Source of the DNA: Massospora cicadina
Taxonomy: Eukaryota > Entomophthoromycota > Entomophthoromycetes > Entomophthorales > Entomophthoraceae
Length of the DNA stretch: 64,000 nucleotides
Assembly: GCA_022478985.1 (NCBI GenBank)
Contig: JAKSZP010010636.1
Location: 117,478 to 181,477 of the forward strand
Reading direction: 5' to 3'
How positions within the stretch are numbered: the stretch's first letter is position 1; the number at the start of each line of letters is the position of its first letter. The position numbers and the translations under genes are program-made. This document shows positions 32,660-44,080 of the stretch, piece by piece. The notes under the pieces were generated by a model. That model saw nothing but the letters and a program-made list of their open reading frames with translations, did no database searches and was not told the DNA's origin.

Positions 32660-34561
32660 GGAACCTTTCTTTTTCTTTAATAACTAAATCAAGGCCAAAT
32701 TCAGATTTTTATAAAAATACAAAAAACGACCTATTGATCAAGCTAAAACTTACTGGTGTTGATGCAATTAGTGCCTTCTGCCCCAGCTTGGGGTGGTGGT
32801 GCACCGCCATCCGGCATCTTTTAGCCACTTCTTAAGCATGCCCAGGCTGGCTCTGCTAGCCCTCCCAATGCTACTGGACGTTATGTACCCCCCTCAGGAC
32901 TTGGCCCACCACCTTGCAAGCTTCCAGGCGGTGCTCCAGAGCCCTTTGGTGCTCTCAGAAAGCAATTTGTAATTAAGCTTTTGGGTAAATATGGGTTCCT
33001 TTTCCAATATGTGTGCAAGATCATCATTGAGATGACCATAGTGATTTTTAAACCTGCCAGCTTTATTAACTTCTGCCTCTTTAAAGGTCACTATTATCTC
33101 AGCTTCCATTCAGAAGCTGAAGCAGCAGCAGCAGTCAAACTGCAAATCATTTTCAGAAAATATCCATTCCCACCGTTTGCACCCAGCTCCCAGATGAGGC
33201 CACTTTGGTGGTCCAGTTTGATGGGTTGCCCTCCCATTTCTCCCCTGAATGCCTCCGCCATGAGCTCATGGAGGGTTTAGCCAGTTATGATACAGATCCC
33301 GTTTTGCAGTTTGTGGTTCCAAGTGGGCAGATCGTCTGGCAGGGCCTCACACCTTTGTGACAATCTGCCCACTTCATCATGATACCCATCTTGAAATCTC
33401 CCCACACTGTGATCAAATTTCCCCTGATCACCCATTCAGGCCATGCATCAAAAATGGCCACACCATTTTCCCCTTGTGCTTTGATTTTGATCACTTGAAG
33501 CGCAAGTGCCCTAAAGTTTCTACTTCCACCGCTTTCACTGCTCATCCCTTGGACTTTGGGCATTTCAGCCATATCGCCTCAATTTTTTGAATGGGTCTTG
33601 ATCCTCCCACCCTCAACCTTGGGGCGATTTAGTGCTGCTATAAAAGCGGCAGCCAATCAGAATTTTAAATTTTAAAAATTCTGTTCAAAATGTGACAAGA
33701 TAACTAAATCCTGAGTTGATGGCTGAACCAGTTTCAGCTGAGCTGCCATGGTCAACAGCACGTGGCCAAACAGCTTCTGTCACTGCCCCAATTCCAGTGG
33801 CTGGCCCAGTGCTGGCTGAATCCAATCCATTCAAGGCTCTCAAATGGATTGATGAAGACAAACGGCAGTATCATGTCAATCCGGAATTCGCTATATGGGA
33901 TTTTTTTGATCCTCTCAAATTGTGGCTTCACCATTTTTCTCTAAAATGGATTTCCTATTTAAAAATATCAACAAAATGGCAGTTGAAGCTGCAGCTGGCC
34001 CTGACAACACCCTAATTTTCCAGTAACTTCATGGGGCGATGGAGCCCCTTGTTGAGGGTATTCCCATCCCAAATATTACACATGATTTTGAAGAAGAAGC
34101 GAAGTATGAAATTGAGGAGCTCACTTTTGGAGCAAGCCGCGCTTGCATCAACATGGTAAGAACTTTTCTATTTAACCACAATTGTCCTGAACCCCACCAG
34201 AGCATTAAGTCTTTCACTTGTGTGCCAGCTCTCATCACTTTTGCTGAGCATCAAATTGCTCAATATGTTGAGGCAATGGACAATGCTGGCCTCATAAACG
34301 AAGAAAATCCACACCAATACCCCCTTATGCCCCGTATTGCTGATGTTCCCACCCCAATGCTGTCCACCATGGCCCATCAGCTAAAGCAGGCGCTAGATAA
34401 AAGTCTTCCCAAAGCTTCCTCACCTTCTATTATGGCTTCCTAGGCTGTTAGTTGAGGTGCCATATTAGGATTTTGTTTCTTATAATCCCTTTGTTTGGTC
34501 CATTTGCAAATAGAGATGTGTGCGGCTCCCTCTCTTGGGTTGGGCACCACTAGTGCTAAAA
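32660..34561 (+). mobile_element. L copy 2 (ORF1-only LINE-like element)
   Basis: About 1.9 kb, flanked by GAAGAATTTTATT (32647-32659) and GAAGAAGTTTATT (34562-34574), a 13-bp direct repeat with one mismatch. The 3' end reads TTGGGTTGGGCACCACTAGT then GCTAA. The 5' leader (about 32660-32750) also matches the start of L copy 3, so this length is probably complete. It encodes one ORF1-like protein and neither endonuclease nor RT. It may have used LINE enzymes in trans (inference). Confidence 0.75.
32740..34443 (+). pseudogene. L copy 2 ORF1-like protein
   Basis: Blocks in order on the plus strand are: a leader with CPSLG (about 32780); YPPQDLAHHLASFQAVLQS (about 32887-32950); INFCLFKGHYYLSFHSEAEA (about 33063-33130); the damaged knuckle FPLCFDFDHLKRKCP (about 33460-33505), whose first cysteine is F; and a C-terminal domain at 34039-34443 beginning MEPLVEGIPIPNITHDFEEE and containing YEIEELTFGASRACIN and ITFAEHQIAQYVEAMDNAGL, ending SIMAS and a stop. 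This last block of 134 codons is one continuous open frame and is strongly shared with copy 3. Stops interrupt the middle. The function is probably RNA binding, by analogy with LINE ORF1. Confidence 0.7.
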
Positions 34562-34574
34562 GAAGAAGTTTATT

Positions 34575-36100
34575 AAAAATTATTGAAGCATTGTCATTTC
34601 TTTTGTTGTTATTAACTTGAAGGTTAGCATGAGTGATACTGCCTGCTATTATTTTGTAAATGGTCCCATTACCTAAGCATGTTTTATCTTGTAAATATTA
34701 ATCTTCTAAAAATGGATAAAAGCATTAGTACACGCTGTCTTGAAATTAAACTAGGAAGGAACATAATCTAGTCAGTTATGGATACCAGCTAGATAGTTAA
34801 AGTTTTCTTCTTTTGATATGACTTTTAGACTTTAAATTCATTTGTAAAGAATGCTGTTTCCATTAGTGTGACATTCAAAGAGTTGAGCACAAATTATTGA
34901 CTAACCCCTTAATTTTATTAATAAAGACAAAATTTTAGTAGCAATTAAATAAAAATACTATTTAATGTTTTCATGTGAATAGTTATAAGAACAGTTTCTT
35001 TATTTATTTTTCTCTAAAGTAACTTGTGTAAGAGTTGAATCATTGGTTTCTTTTGTGCGATTTTTTCAGTACCCTTGTGTAAGAGTTAAAACTGATACTT
35101 TCCTTAAAATAATATGTTTCCAAGTTTAACAGCAGTAACTGTCGGCACCTGCCTGTAGGAAAATACCTAGTCAATATTGGTAACATTGGTGATGAATAAA
35201 TTCAACTAGATAGTTGTCTATATACAACTATCACTGTACCCTTATCTTCAAACATTAAATTTAAAACAAACTGTGATTTTAACACTAAAAAGGATTACGT
35301 TTGGTGCTCAATATACATGGTTAGTTTATTTTTCATTATAATTAGCACAGAAGAGTTATAAGATCTATGTTATATATTAATGAACTGTAGAGCCTGTGGA
35401 GTGAACAGGAGATGCAGAATAAAATTAAGTTTGGGTTCAGCATCACAATCCAGTCTGAATACCTTGAATGAAAAAATAATGTAAGCCATAGAAGAAATAG
35501 AACAAGTTGTAAAGGTCAATAAAGATCTGTATAGAAATTTAAACTCCTTGAAGAGGAAGTAGACTAAAGTAATTAAGGAATTAGTGTTTCAGAAGGCTGT
35601 TTGGAAGCAGACAGAGATTGATTCTGTCAGCTCTAGAACAATGTAACTCAAAATTTTAAATTTGTTATAAGTCCCTAAAAACTTAAGTGCTACTGTGCAC
35701 AGATGGAGACTAATGTGGCCAACTGTAATTTAAAAAGTGGGAAGTTATGTTGATAAATTTAATCTCAAGAAATATACCTGAGGCTTTTGCAGCCTTTTCA
35801 GAGATGACTTCCAAGGATGCTATAGTGGTCAGTAGGGTTATCAGGGGAGTACCTCCTGTTACAGTATTGAATGAATTAAGTTGCATACTCAAATTAAACT
35901 ATATTTGGCTGGGACAAAGGCTCTCCTTTTTCTGTCTGTTTGAAAAGATGATGTTTGAAATGACAACAATCAGAAAGTGTTAACTGGCATGAACTGTTTA
36001 GACACCAATTGTCAAAATCTGGTGTTACTAAACTAATCTTAAGATAATTGGATTTAACAAGATGCTAAGGAGGTGATCATGTATGAGTTTGAAAGCTTTT
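34575..36100. other. AT-rich stretch with one unrecognised frame
   Basis: About 1.5 kb. A plus-strand frame at 35747-35983 (MLINLISRNIPEAFAAFSEM, then IVVSRVIRGVPPVTVLNELS) looks like genuine former coding sequence. Upstream, at about 35440-35640, a broken frame reads heptad-like (EEIEQVVKVNKDLYRNLNSL). This could be a gag of an element continuous with D, but I cannot identify it. Confidence 0.35.
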
Positions 36101-36109
36101 AATGAATAT

Positions 36110-36730
36110 CCCTGATGGTATTCTCCCTGGATTAGGTGAAAGCCTTGTCCAGGGGAAAATCGATATATTCATACAAAGGGCACAATTTTCAGATGGCCCA
36201 ATAATTTTAAATATGGAGTTTTATTTTATGTTTTCAGTTGGAATACCAAATTCAGGGCTTTGCCCAAATTATGACGAATTTGGGGAATATTTACATTTCA
36301 TATTTGTTATCTAATCTCTATCCACACTTTTGTATATTCTCACCTATCTCAGTATTGGGACTTTCCTACCAGTCCAAAATTCCGCCAGGGTATACACCGA
36401 TCATTCCTTATATCCCTTATCTTATCTTTTCTCTTCTTAGCACTATTTAAGGTGCTTATTATTTAATTAATAAAAGAACTTTTACGCTTTACCTCTTTTA
36501 GCTATTTAGAAGAGGTTCGTTTTCTCTCTTGGGACCTCTTAACCAGTGTGGTTAAGTCCATAACTATTAACTTTTGGGACCTCTGAACCTGCCTAGGTTA
36601 AGTCCCTAACTATTTACTATTAGGACCTCAGAAACTATTATTAAGGTTAAGTACTCCTCTTGCCTGTCCACCTCAGCAAGCTTCAAAGGACCCGCCTTCA
36701 GACCTGCCTCAGTCCCAACAACCCCCTCAA
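36110..36730 (+). repeat. probable 5' LTR of decayed element D
   Basis: It contains a TATA-like CTATTTAAGG at about 36443, AATAAAAG downstream, a pyrimidine-rich stretch, and an array of three hairpin units at about 36531-36660. It ends CAGTCCCAACA near 36720 just before gag-type sequence. No matching second LTR was found in the window, so the boundaries are guesses. Confidence 0.35.
36531..36660 (+). repeat. tandem hairpin units, GGAC...GTCC type
   Basis: Three consecutive units: GGACCTCTTAACCA with TGGTTAAGTCC (stem CTTAACCA/TGGTTAAG), GGACCTCTGAACCT with AGGTTAAGTCC, and a degenerate third unit GGACCTCAGAAACT with AAGGTTAAGTACTCC. The same style of unit recurs downstream of element C at 47345-47600. 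Confidence 0.7.
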
Positions 36731-37084
36731 ACAGGAGTTCATGTATATACAGTTAAGTAATGATGAGATCTTAGCCACTTTTGCTGTCCATTTTTATAAA
36801 AAAGCACAAATATTGACTGGTGCAAAAGTTCTTTGAACTTTAATTTTGTATTTCCATACAGATGGCTCTTATAACCTACACTGACCTGCACCAAGCAATG
36901 GTTTTGGCGCTGGAAACCAAAACTTCCAATTTGCATATATTATAGTATCTCAAGGCGTTAGATTCAACATCCAAAACCCCTAACTGAAGCTTTAAATCTG
37001 TTTCAACAGAATTAATCAAAATACTAGGAAAGTGACCGAGACAAATAAGTATTTTTAGAACCAAGTAACATTATGGAAACCCCA

Positions 37085-37175
37085 AAAGGCTAAATTGGAT
37101 GGACAAAGTCTAAGCCGCTGTTTTTTATGTGGTGTAACTGGACATTTCGCTGCTCAATATTGGGCCAATAAACCT
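37085..37175 (+). pseudogene. D gag zinc knuckle
   Basis: The plus strand reads RCFLCGVTGHFAAQYW at 37115-37162, a C-x2-C-x4-H knuckle whose final cysteine is Y. Such knuckles bind element RNA at the end of gypsy Gag. It is preceded by GQSLS and followed by broken frames. Confidence 0.7.
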
Positions 37176-37689
37176 AAGGTGCAAGTAAATATGGTTCAGA
37201 TTAAGTAGAAGAAAATTGTTTAAGGATTCGAGAAAAGCATCAATTGTCTAGATATAGAACAATCTAGTACTGAAACCAATAACATTCCCTCTGATATTCT
37301 TAAGATGAATTAAATATTTCAGATCTACTTGTCAATGAAGTTACAACTTCTCCACTCTATCAAATTGTAAATTTGGATGCAAATGTAATTAATGTAAACA
37401 AAAGGAGAGGAGTATCATCTGAGAGATTGTGAAAGAGGTCACTCAACATTATGCTAATCTGTTAATGAAAAAGGCTGGTAACGCCAAAATCTATAAAGAA
37501 TTTCTCATAATTGAAGCTTAACTATGTGAACATTTCTTTTCTCATTAAGGCTTACAAAAGATCTATTATAGATAAAACCATTCAATATATATTTATACTT
37601 TATACTCAGTTTCTGATGGCAATATTTAATCAGTAAATACTTATTTTACAATACTCTGAGTGCACATATGAAAATTTATTAATATACCA

Positions 37690-38030
37690 AGTGAAAGTAA
37701 AAGCATTAATTAATAGTGGTGCATTTAATAATATCACTTATGACCAAGTTGTTAGAATGAATGATCTCTCCAGATTTAGAGCGTAGGAAAGAATATGAGA
37801 CGTCCAGGCTAAATACTAAAAATTTCTTTGGGTCATATAGTGCATTGCATATTTGATTTAGAACAAAAGGTGGTATCAGCACATGTCATATTCTTACTGA
37901 TATGAATTATGACATCCTCATTAGAACTGAACTCTTGGGAATATGGTGTAAAAGTGATTTTTAGGAAAATTACAACTAAGTTGGAGCAAATGTTGCCTAT
38001 GGTATATCAATAAAAAAGGGGGAAATTTAT
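37690..38030 (+). pseudogene. D aspartic protease
   Basis: VKVKALINSGAFNNITYDQV (37691-37750) is the retropepsin active-site loop with its catalytic aspartate changed to N. NYDILIRTELLGIW follows at about 37905-37950, the same block as NYDIMIRTEFLRKYEV of element C. The protease matured Gag-Pol in an active ancestor; this copy is dead. The spacing from the knuckle fits a gypsy gag-pol order. Confidence 0.72.
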
Positions 38031-39900
38031 TGAGAATAAAGAATAATTTTGTAAATTTAATTTACAAAGATGTTAAAATTGCAATCCAGAACATGTTAGT
38101 TGAGATGAAGATTTGGGAAATTACAACACAGATTATCTAGAACTCTGAAATTCACTGAGGTAAAAAACATCAATTATCAATCTGCCAGGAACACAATTTG
38201 TAGCTAACATGGGTAAATTCTAAAAATTTTGGAACAAAAGTATGTAGAGATTGTCACCCCATATATAAAGTCAATATTAAGCCCAAAGAACTCCATGGAT
38301 TATAATTATAGGCTATGGAGAAATCGAGTTCTTATTGGCTAATATGTGTGAAACCCCAATAAAGGTGGTTAACAAAATAATTGTATTCACTTATCTTATC
38401 ATAATCGCCAAAGTCTGAGAATTTGATGATATAGAGATGTTATTGGAGATGGGATTGACAGAAGATGTTTAAAAATATTACATGACTAGGTGATCAAGAG
38501 CAGCTAGCTGGGTTATTTAACATCAGCAGGAGGATGTAATCCATTAGTTTGAAAAATACTAGGTGATATTTACTTAGGACAATCAGGACCTGGGATGCAT
38601 AAAAATTTAACTCATTAGGTCAATACTAGAGACTTTGCTAATTTAAGTGTGGCCAGTCTGACAAGTTAAAGCTTCAAAGGCAGTATTTACCAGGAAAATC
38701 AGTAAACTGGTTGAACGCAGGCTCCTCTTGCCATACTCAAGTCATAAGCTAGTACAATCTTTATAGTAAAGAAAAAGGACAGATCACATTTAGTGGTGAC
38801 CAATTATTACTAATAACCAGAATCAAAAAAATAATATCCCTTGCAATAATAGATGACACGCTCAATCATTCAAAGGAATAACAATTTTCTTTGGTAATAA
38901 ATTTGATCTATGGATAATATCAGATAAACTTTTCAAAAAAAGATCAGGAATAGCGTGTGATAATTACACAACAAGGTATTGAATAATTAGCTCACTTTAT
39001 ATATAGTTTTGACTTGGATATGTAACTTGATACTAACACCATTATTGGATTTTTTTACTAAAATAGATTTTTTTGACGTCACCTCATAACACCCATTTCA
39101 ACTCTTTTCCAGATTAGTAAGATCCCTTTACACAATCACATTGTATAATAATTGATAATTATCATCACGATCACTATTGGTCCTTGAATGAAAAGATTTG
39201 ACTAGTAATAATATTAGCTGTTTTTAAATTGAGGATCGCCTAACTACTGAATCTTGTCACCTATTGATATAGATCTTTATTGTAGTCTATCTATAATAAA
39301 GCATTGAGACTTTCTCTATGTAGTCTTTCAATATGTAAGAAGATAAAGTTAAATCAGTCAATTTTCCTGTGCAGTATTAAGAAAAGGACCTCATGCTACA
39401 CTTGTGTGCTCACTATGGGGTGGATTAAGTGACAAAAAAGATCAATTTTTTAACTTATATATGGACTTGAGACAAAAAGGAGAAAATGCCAAGGACTGCC
39501 AATTCGTCACCTTTTATGTTACTACTCTCAATGCTTAACATTCGCATTTAGGAGGTTGGATTTCATTATTCTCCTTAATTTGAGCGCTTCAAGAATTATA
39601 CCTTCACATAGAGTATCTGAGAGAAATCATAAACTTGTTAATTCAGGGAATCTATCTCTTTTGTCACAAACCATCATACTACTTTCTGCTTTAATCTATT
39701 GTCAGAAGAACTGGGACAAACTGAGTCAAAAACATTATTTTTCAAGATATAAGACTTAGTTATTTAATAAAACAAGCTAGTAGCCTATCTCAAATGGGGC
39801 AATACCTGTCTGGGTACCTCTAATCCACCGTCTAAAATTTCAACTGCACATTTCTAAAGCCACGCCCTATTTTCAGAAGTGTTTAACAGAAATTAACAAA
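38031..39900 (+). other. faint pol debris and AT-rich sequence
   Basis: RT should follow D's protease, but I find only scattered short matches and no YxDD box. From about 39000 onward the sequence shows nothing I can assign. Frame 39556-39759 is unrecognised. Confidence 0.35.
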
Positions 39901-40325
39901 ATGTGGAAGCGCTAAAGGATCTGAATAAGCAGCTTGAGGCCAGCTTTTAAGAAGTACATCAGGCTGTTAAGGACAACCATATCATTAGTATCTAAATCAC
40001 ACAGAGTTTGTGTGAAATTATTAACCAGTAAAATTGGAATTTGTTACCCATTGTTATCAAGCCATGGACAACCATGAGTCACCAGTGAATGGGTCAAATG
40101 GATGACTCGCAATTAGAAGAGATTGAATGTAGCCACATTACTCTAGAAGATATACCTCATTAGGCTAAGGCAGTTGTATCACTTAGCCAATATACCCAAC
40201 GCAAAATGTGGGTAAATGTACAGCACTCAGGAAGCAACATTGAGGCCATAAACCACCTCCTGTCTGAGTTGCAACAAATAAAAATACAACAAGCAGCTGT
40301 GAAACAGGATATCAAAGGATAATGA
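39900..40325 (+). pseudogene. gag coiled-coil-like remnant
   Basis: Plus-strand EALKDLNKQLEASF (then a stop), EVHQAVKDNHIISI and, at about 40240-40322, IEAINHLLSELQQIKIQQAA with VKQDIKG and a stop. The heptad spacing and the EALKD block resemble the coiled-coil part of B gag (EALKDMVVQLKEKI). It is probably a gypsy gag N-terminal piece from another copy; its parent element is unclear. Confidence 0.45.
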
Positions 40326-40569
40326 GCTTAGTCTATACAATAAACAAGACAGTGGAGACCTCCACCATTAAAACAATGACCTATGGTATTGCATCTGCGA
40401 CTTTCCTACCTTTTAACTAATCATAAAAATTAATTGTAGGAACTGCATAATTATGTGCATGACATTTAAGATTATGCCCACATTACCAACTTCCTAGATT
40501 AGATAATCAGTGCTGGTTCCCTATGGATAAGTCCTACTAATAAAAGGTTTGTATATTAGATCATTTCAA

Positions 40570-41105
40570 TAGCAGTTTAATAAACCATCGGAAATTGGGG
40601 TAATTCATTGAGTTTGGATCCGCAGGGGTCAATCTGTGAAAATGCCTAAGATCTTGTTGGGCAGAGTTACTGACTGTATTGATTCATCTGATAATAATCA
40701 ATGTTTGCTATTAGATGTTCTGATTGGAATCAGTCAAGTTTCATTACCAATTGGAATTAATTTATGAGTTTTGAGGCGAGTGATTTATCCTACAACTAGA
40801 GATTTGACCAATTGTTTTGCAACCTTCTATAATGAGTAAAGAGTTTCATTACCTAAAAAGGTTGCTATCTAAATGTGGTTGTTTGCTGTGATTGAGTTAA
40901 AAAGTTACTGACACGTTTTCTTGCTCTTTCCAGTTTAGGTTTCTGGAATGTCCAATGGCGGAATCCTTAGCCAGATGGATAATACTATCGCCAGAAGAGA
41001 CCGTGAAGGGAAATTTAATGCCAACAGCTGCCGTTTTCTTACTGAGGCGCCAACAGAGTACTTGGGCGCCAAATGTGCCTATACTTTCCCTAGTTTTTAG
41101 AATAG
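40570..41105 (+). repeat. diverged module shared with 60360-60960
   Basis: Aligned blocks are GCCTAAGATCTTGTTGGGCA with CCTAATATCTCATTGGGCG, then AGGCGAGTGATTTATCC with AGGCGAGTAATGCCACC, then a pyrimidine-rich stretch ending CAG, and finally ATGTCCAATGGCGGAATCCT with ATGTCCAACAACGGAATCCT. The frame from ATG at 40951 reads MSNGGILSQMDNTIARRDRE and ends CAYTFPSF with a stop at about 41096. The preceding polypyrimidine-CAG looks like an intron acceptor. It may be part of a retroelement or of a duplicated gene; unresolved. Confidence 0.55.
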
Positions 41106-41304
41106 TATTGCAGATTATTATCAGTTCTAAGTTCTATTTATCTTCATTTTATTATTGTTTTAATACAGAAATTGTTGGCTCTTTTGTGTGCTAAAATGTA
41201 TATATCAGATATCCTTAGGAGAGAATCAGCCCTTTGAAACAGATCTCCTCCAACTCAGCGTGATAAAACCAAGGCCAAGAACCTCTGAATCGAGAGTTAA
41301 GTTC

Positions 41305-41827
41305 TGTTGGAATAGGGAATGAGTCCTAATTTGCCAACATATTCAGCATCAAGTGGAGCATTTCAAGTTTTGTTTGAAACCTATCAACCTGGTCTATCTA
41401 TATTCAGCTTTAAATAATAGTCTTTATAATATCATCAATTATATTTTTACATTAATATCAATTAGTATAATATTGACCCCTCTACCATTGCTTCCCCTAA
41501 TTTTGATCCCTGTGAATGAACTTTATGCAGGGGAAAATTATGACTGCGTTGGCTTTTGCACACCAATGCCCCAAACTGAGATAGCAAATAGCAAAGGTGG
41601 TCCATGGAGTACCTGGACTATCATACACCGTGCATGGAGGTTTTAAGCGCTTTATCCTCCTTTCCCATTTTCTTTACTTCCCTTCATCAGTATGTTATTG
41701 TCCTCAGGTCGGCCCATCTCAAATAAGATAAATACATTAAAATCAATTAATTTGAAAAGTGCACATAATAACTGAACTTGTGCAGTTAACCTCTGGGAAC
41801 TGCTATCAGACAAACCCAGATTTAACA
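41305..41827 (+). repeat. possible C 5' LTR
   Basis: The right end is firm, because ACA is followed two bases later by the primer-binding site. The left end is only a TGTTGG guess, since no second LTR is available for comparison. CAGGGGAAAAT at about 41528 recurs in the presumed D LTR (about 36154), hinting at related LTRs. Confidence 0.4.
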
Positions 41828-41829
41828 AT

Positions 41830-41848
41830 TGGCGCTCACTACAGGGGG
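41830..41848 (+). promoter_or_regulatory. C primer-binding site
   Basis: TGGCGCTCACTACAGGGGG, one mismatch from the B site (TGGTGCTCACTACAGGGGG). It sets the element's orientation and the end of its LTR. Confidence 0.82.
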
Positions 41849-41889
41849 TAGCTGAGTAAGATAAGCCAATTCTACCAAAATCACCTCCA

Positions 41890-43560
41890 TAATGTCATAC
41901 AAGGACGAATTAACAAAACATATGCATAAAATTGGCAAACTTCAATAAAGAACACCCTGAATTCAGCTAACCATAAAGAAATCGCTGCTTAAAGGAGAAA
42001 GTTACTATGAACGAATAAGGGTTAGAAGAAGTTAAAAATTTAACAATGATCTACACGGCAAAATAACTTCCCTAAAAAAGAAAGAAGGAGAACTGATTAA
42101 AAGGTTATATTCCTGAAAATGGAACGTGAAGCAGAGTATGTGCGATTATGCTTGCTCTACTCAAATATGTACCATCTAGTAAAAAAAGGTGACTAATTTA
42201 AGGACCAGAAATTTAAATGCAAACCATATGTGGCGAACAATGCTGAATATGTTACTCTGAGAACCACAGTTGGAAATTGGCAACTCTTAGAAACATATAG
42301 ACTGCATTAACCACCATTCTATAGATGACTCCTGAAATTACATCTCTTGACATTCAGGTCACTAATTCATGAGTAGCGGTTAGAGAAAATTCGAAAGAAT
42401 TCATATCAACGCATAAACTACCTGATTTAAATGGGACTGCGCCCCTGCGTTCTTCCGCCTTTTAAAAATGACTATGTTTGGGTGTGGTTAAGGCAGAATG
42501 CATTGTCAGTCATGAACTAATTTGATACCAACCGTCAGAACTTGGTGGAGCCTCATCTTCTGAGGGATAGATGGTCCTATTATGAGGCCAGAGCTTATAT
42601 CATGAAGTAGTTCAGAAGTTTCTTGCATATGTCAAAACGCAAACAAGAATTCATGGGAACCAAATTTCTAAAAGGTGAAAAATTAGCAAATTTTGGTGAC
42701 AGTTATATCAAGAATCTCATATTTTTGACAGAGCAAAAGATCTAACCAATTTTTATGCATGGATTGCATATCAAGTGGCTCTTTTTTAACATGATTTGTA
42801 CTAAATGATATCTTTCATGCTGGGTCACAAAATAACCACCTCACAAATAGTGGATCAATTAGAGATGTTAGGTGCCACATTTGAGGTCCCTACACAAAGC
42901 TAAAAACCTAGTCTGGTCAGAAATTTGAACACCAACAAATTCACTAAGACTTCTAAGGAATCACCATACTAAGTAGTGATGGGAAATAAACCCATTGGAT
43001 TCATATGAGTGGATAAGAGTAATATGTGCTATCACCAGTGCATGGGGGAAATGCCACTTTGCTGCCCAGTTCTTCAGCAAGAAGCCCAAGGAGCAGATTA
43101 ATGTGGTATAGGCTAAGTAAGCTGAACCACAATTGAGTTGGGAAAAGAACCCACGTCCTAGATGAGAACCAGTCTAGAGATGCAGTTAAAACTATTTCTC
43201 CTGATATAATGAGCCAAGAAATTGACACCAGTGATCTGTTTGTAGATAACGACACGCCAGACCAGTTTTATCAAGTGGTCAACCTAGATGTCAACACCAT
43301 AAAAAAGAGCCATTGCAAAGAGGATCAACCCCAAACTAATTAAGGAGGTCACTCGCCCTTATGCACACCAACTAGCAGATAAGATCATATTTGCTAAGAA
43401 TCTAGACGAATTGGTCAATACCAAATCAGATGGAGTGAACCTGTCAATTCATAAGCGTGATCAAGAATCCTTTCTCTGATATATCAGCATAGATTTTTCA
43501 CACCCTTAATTTGGCAACTAATGCCACCATACACTCATTACATTGTATTTTACAATATTT
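41890..43560 (+). pseudogene. C gag, heavily decayed
   Basis: It lies between the primer-binding site and the protease. Fragments include an MSYKDELTKHMHKIGKL-like start at about 41893 and capsid-like pieces around 42600-42800 (for example KDLTNFYAWIAYQVALF). IKEVTRPYAHQLADKI follows at about 43340-43390, which corresponds to IVKEVTQHYANLLMKKAG of element D. Frames break every few dozen codons. The gag assignment relies mainly on position and on the D and B comparisons. Confidence 0.5.
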
Positions 43561-43561
43561 C

Positions 43562-43968
43562 AAGTGTAAATACACAGATATAATGGCTAAACAAGTAAGG
43601 GCGCGTTCAATAATTGATAGTGAGGTGCCAATCAATATTGTCTTGACCAAACCAGCTAAGAAGAGTAAAATCTTGCTTAATTTTGGAGCATAAAAAGGAA
43701 TTTGGGACTGACAGGCCTATTTCTAACTTCTCCTGTAGAACGTATAGTGCCATGGCACTCAGTTTGGATCCCTGGTGGTATCCGCTTCAGCTATTTTTTG
43801 GCCAATCAAAACTATGATATCATGATTAGGACCGAGTTTTTAAGAAAGTATGAAGTCATATGCAACTTTGCAGATAATACCCTGACCATATTGGGCCAAA
43901 CTCTGCCTCTGGTCTACCAACAAAATGGGGAAACTTCATTTTTAGGAGGAATAACTTCAGCAACATGA
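43562..43968 (+). pseudogene. C aspartic protease
   Basis: RARSIIDSEVPINIVLTKPA (about 43598-43660) is the active-site loop, with the glycine of D-S-G changed to E. A frame change leads to 43702-43968, with NYDIMIRTEFLRKYEVICNF and ADNTLTILGQTLPLVYQQNG. The same two blocks occur in element D. The loop glycine is essential in retropepsins, so the copy is inactive. Confidence 0.75.
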
Positions 43969-44080
43969 TATATAACAATAACATTATTACAATCCAATAT
44001 TAATTAGTTGGATCTAAGCGGAGAGAAATGCCAACAGGCATCCTGGAAAATCAATAATTCTATTATGAACAAATATGTTA

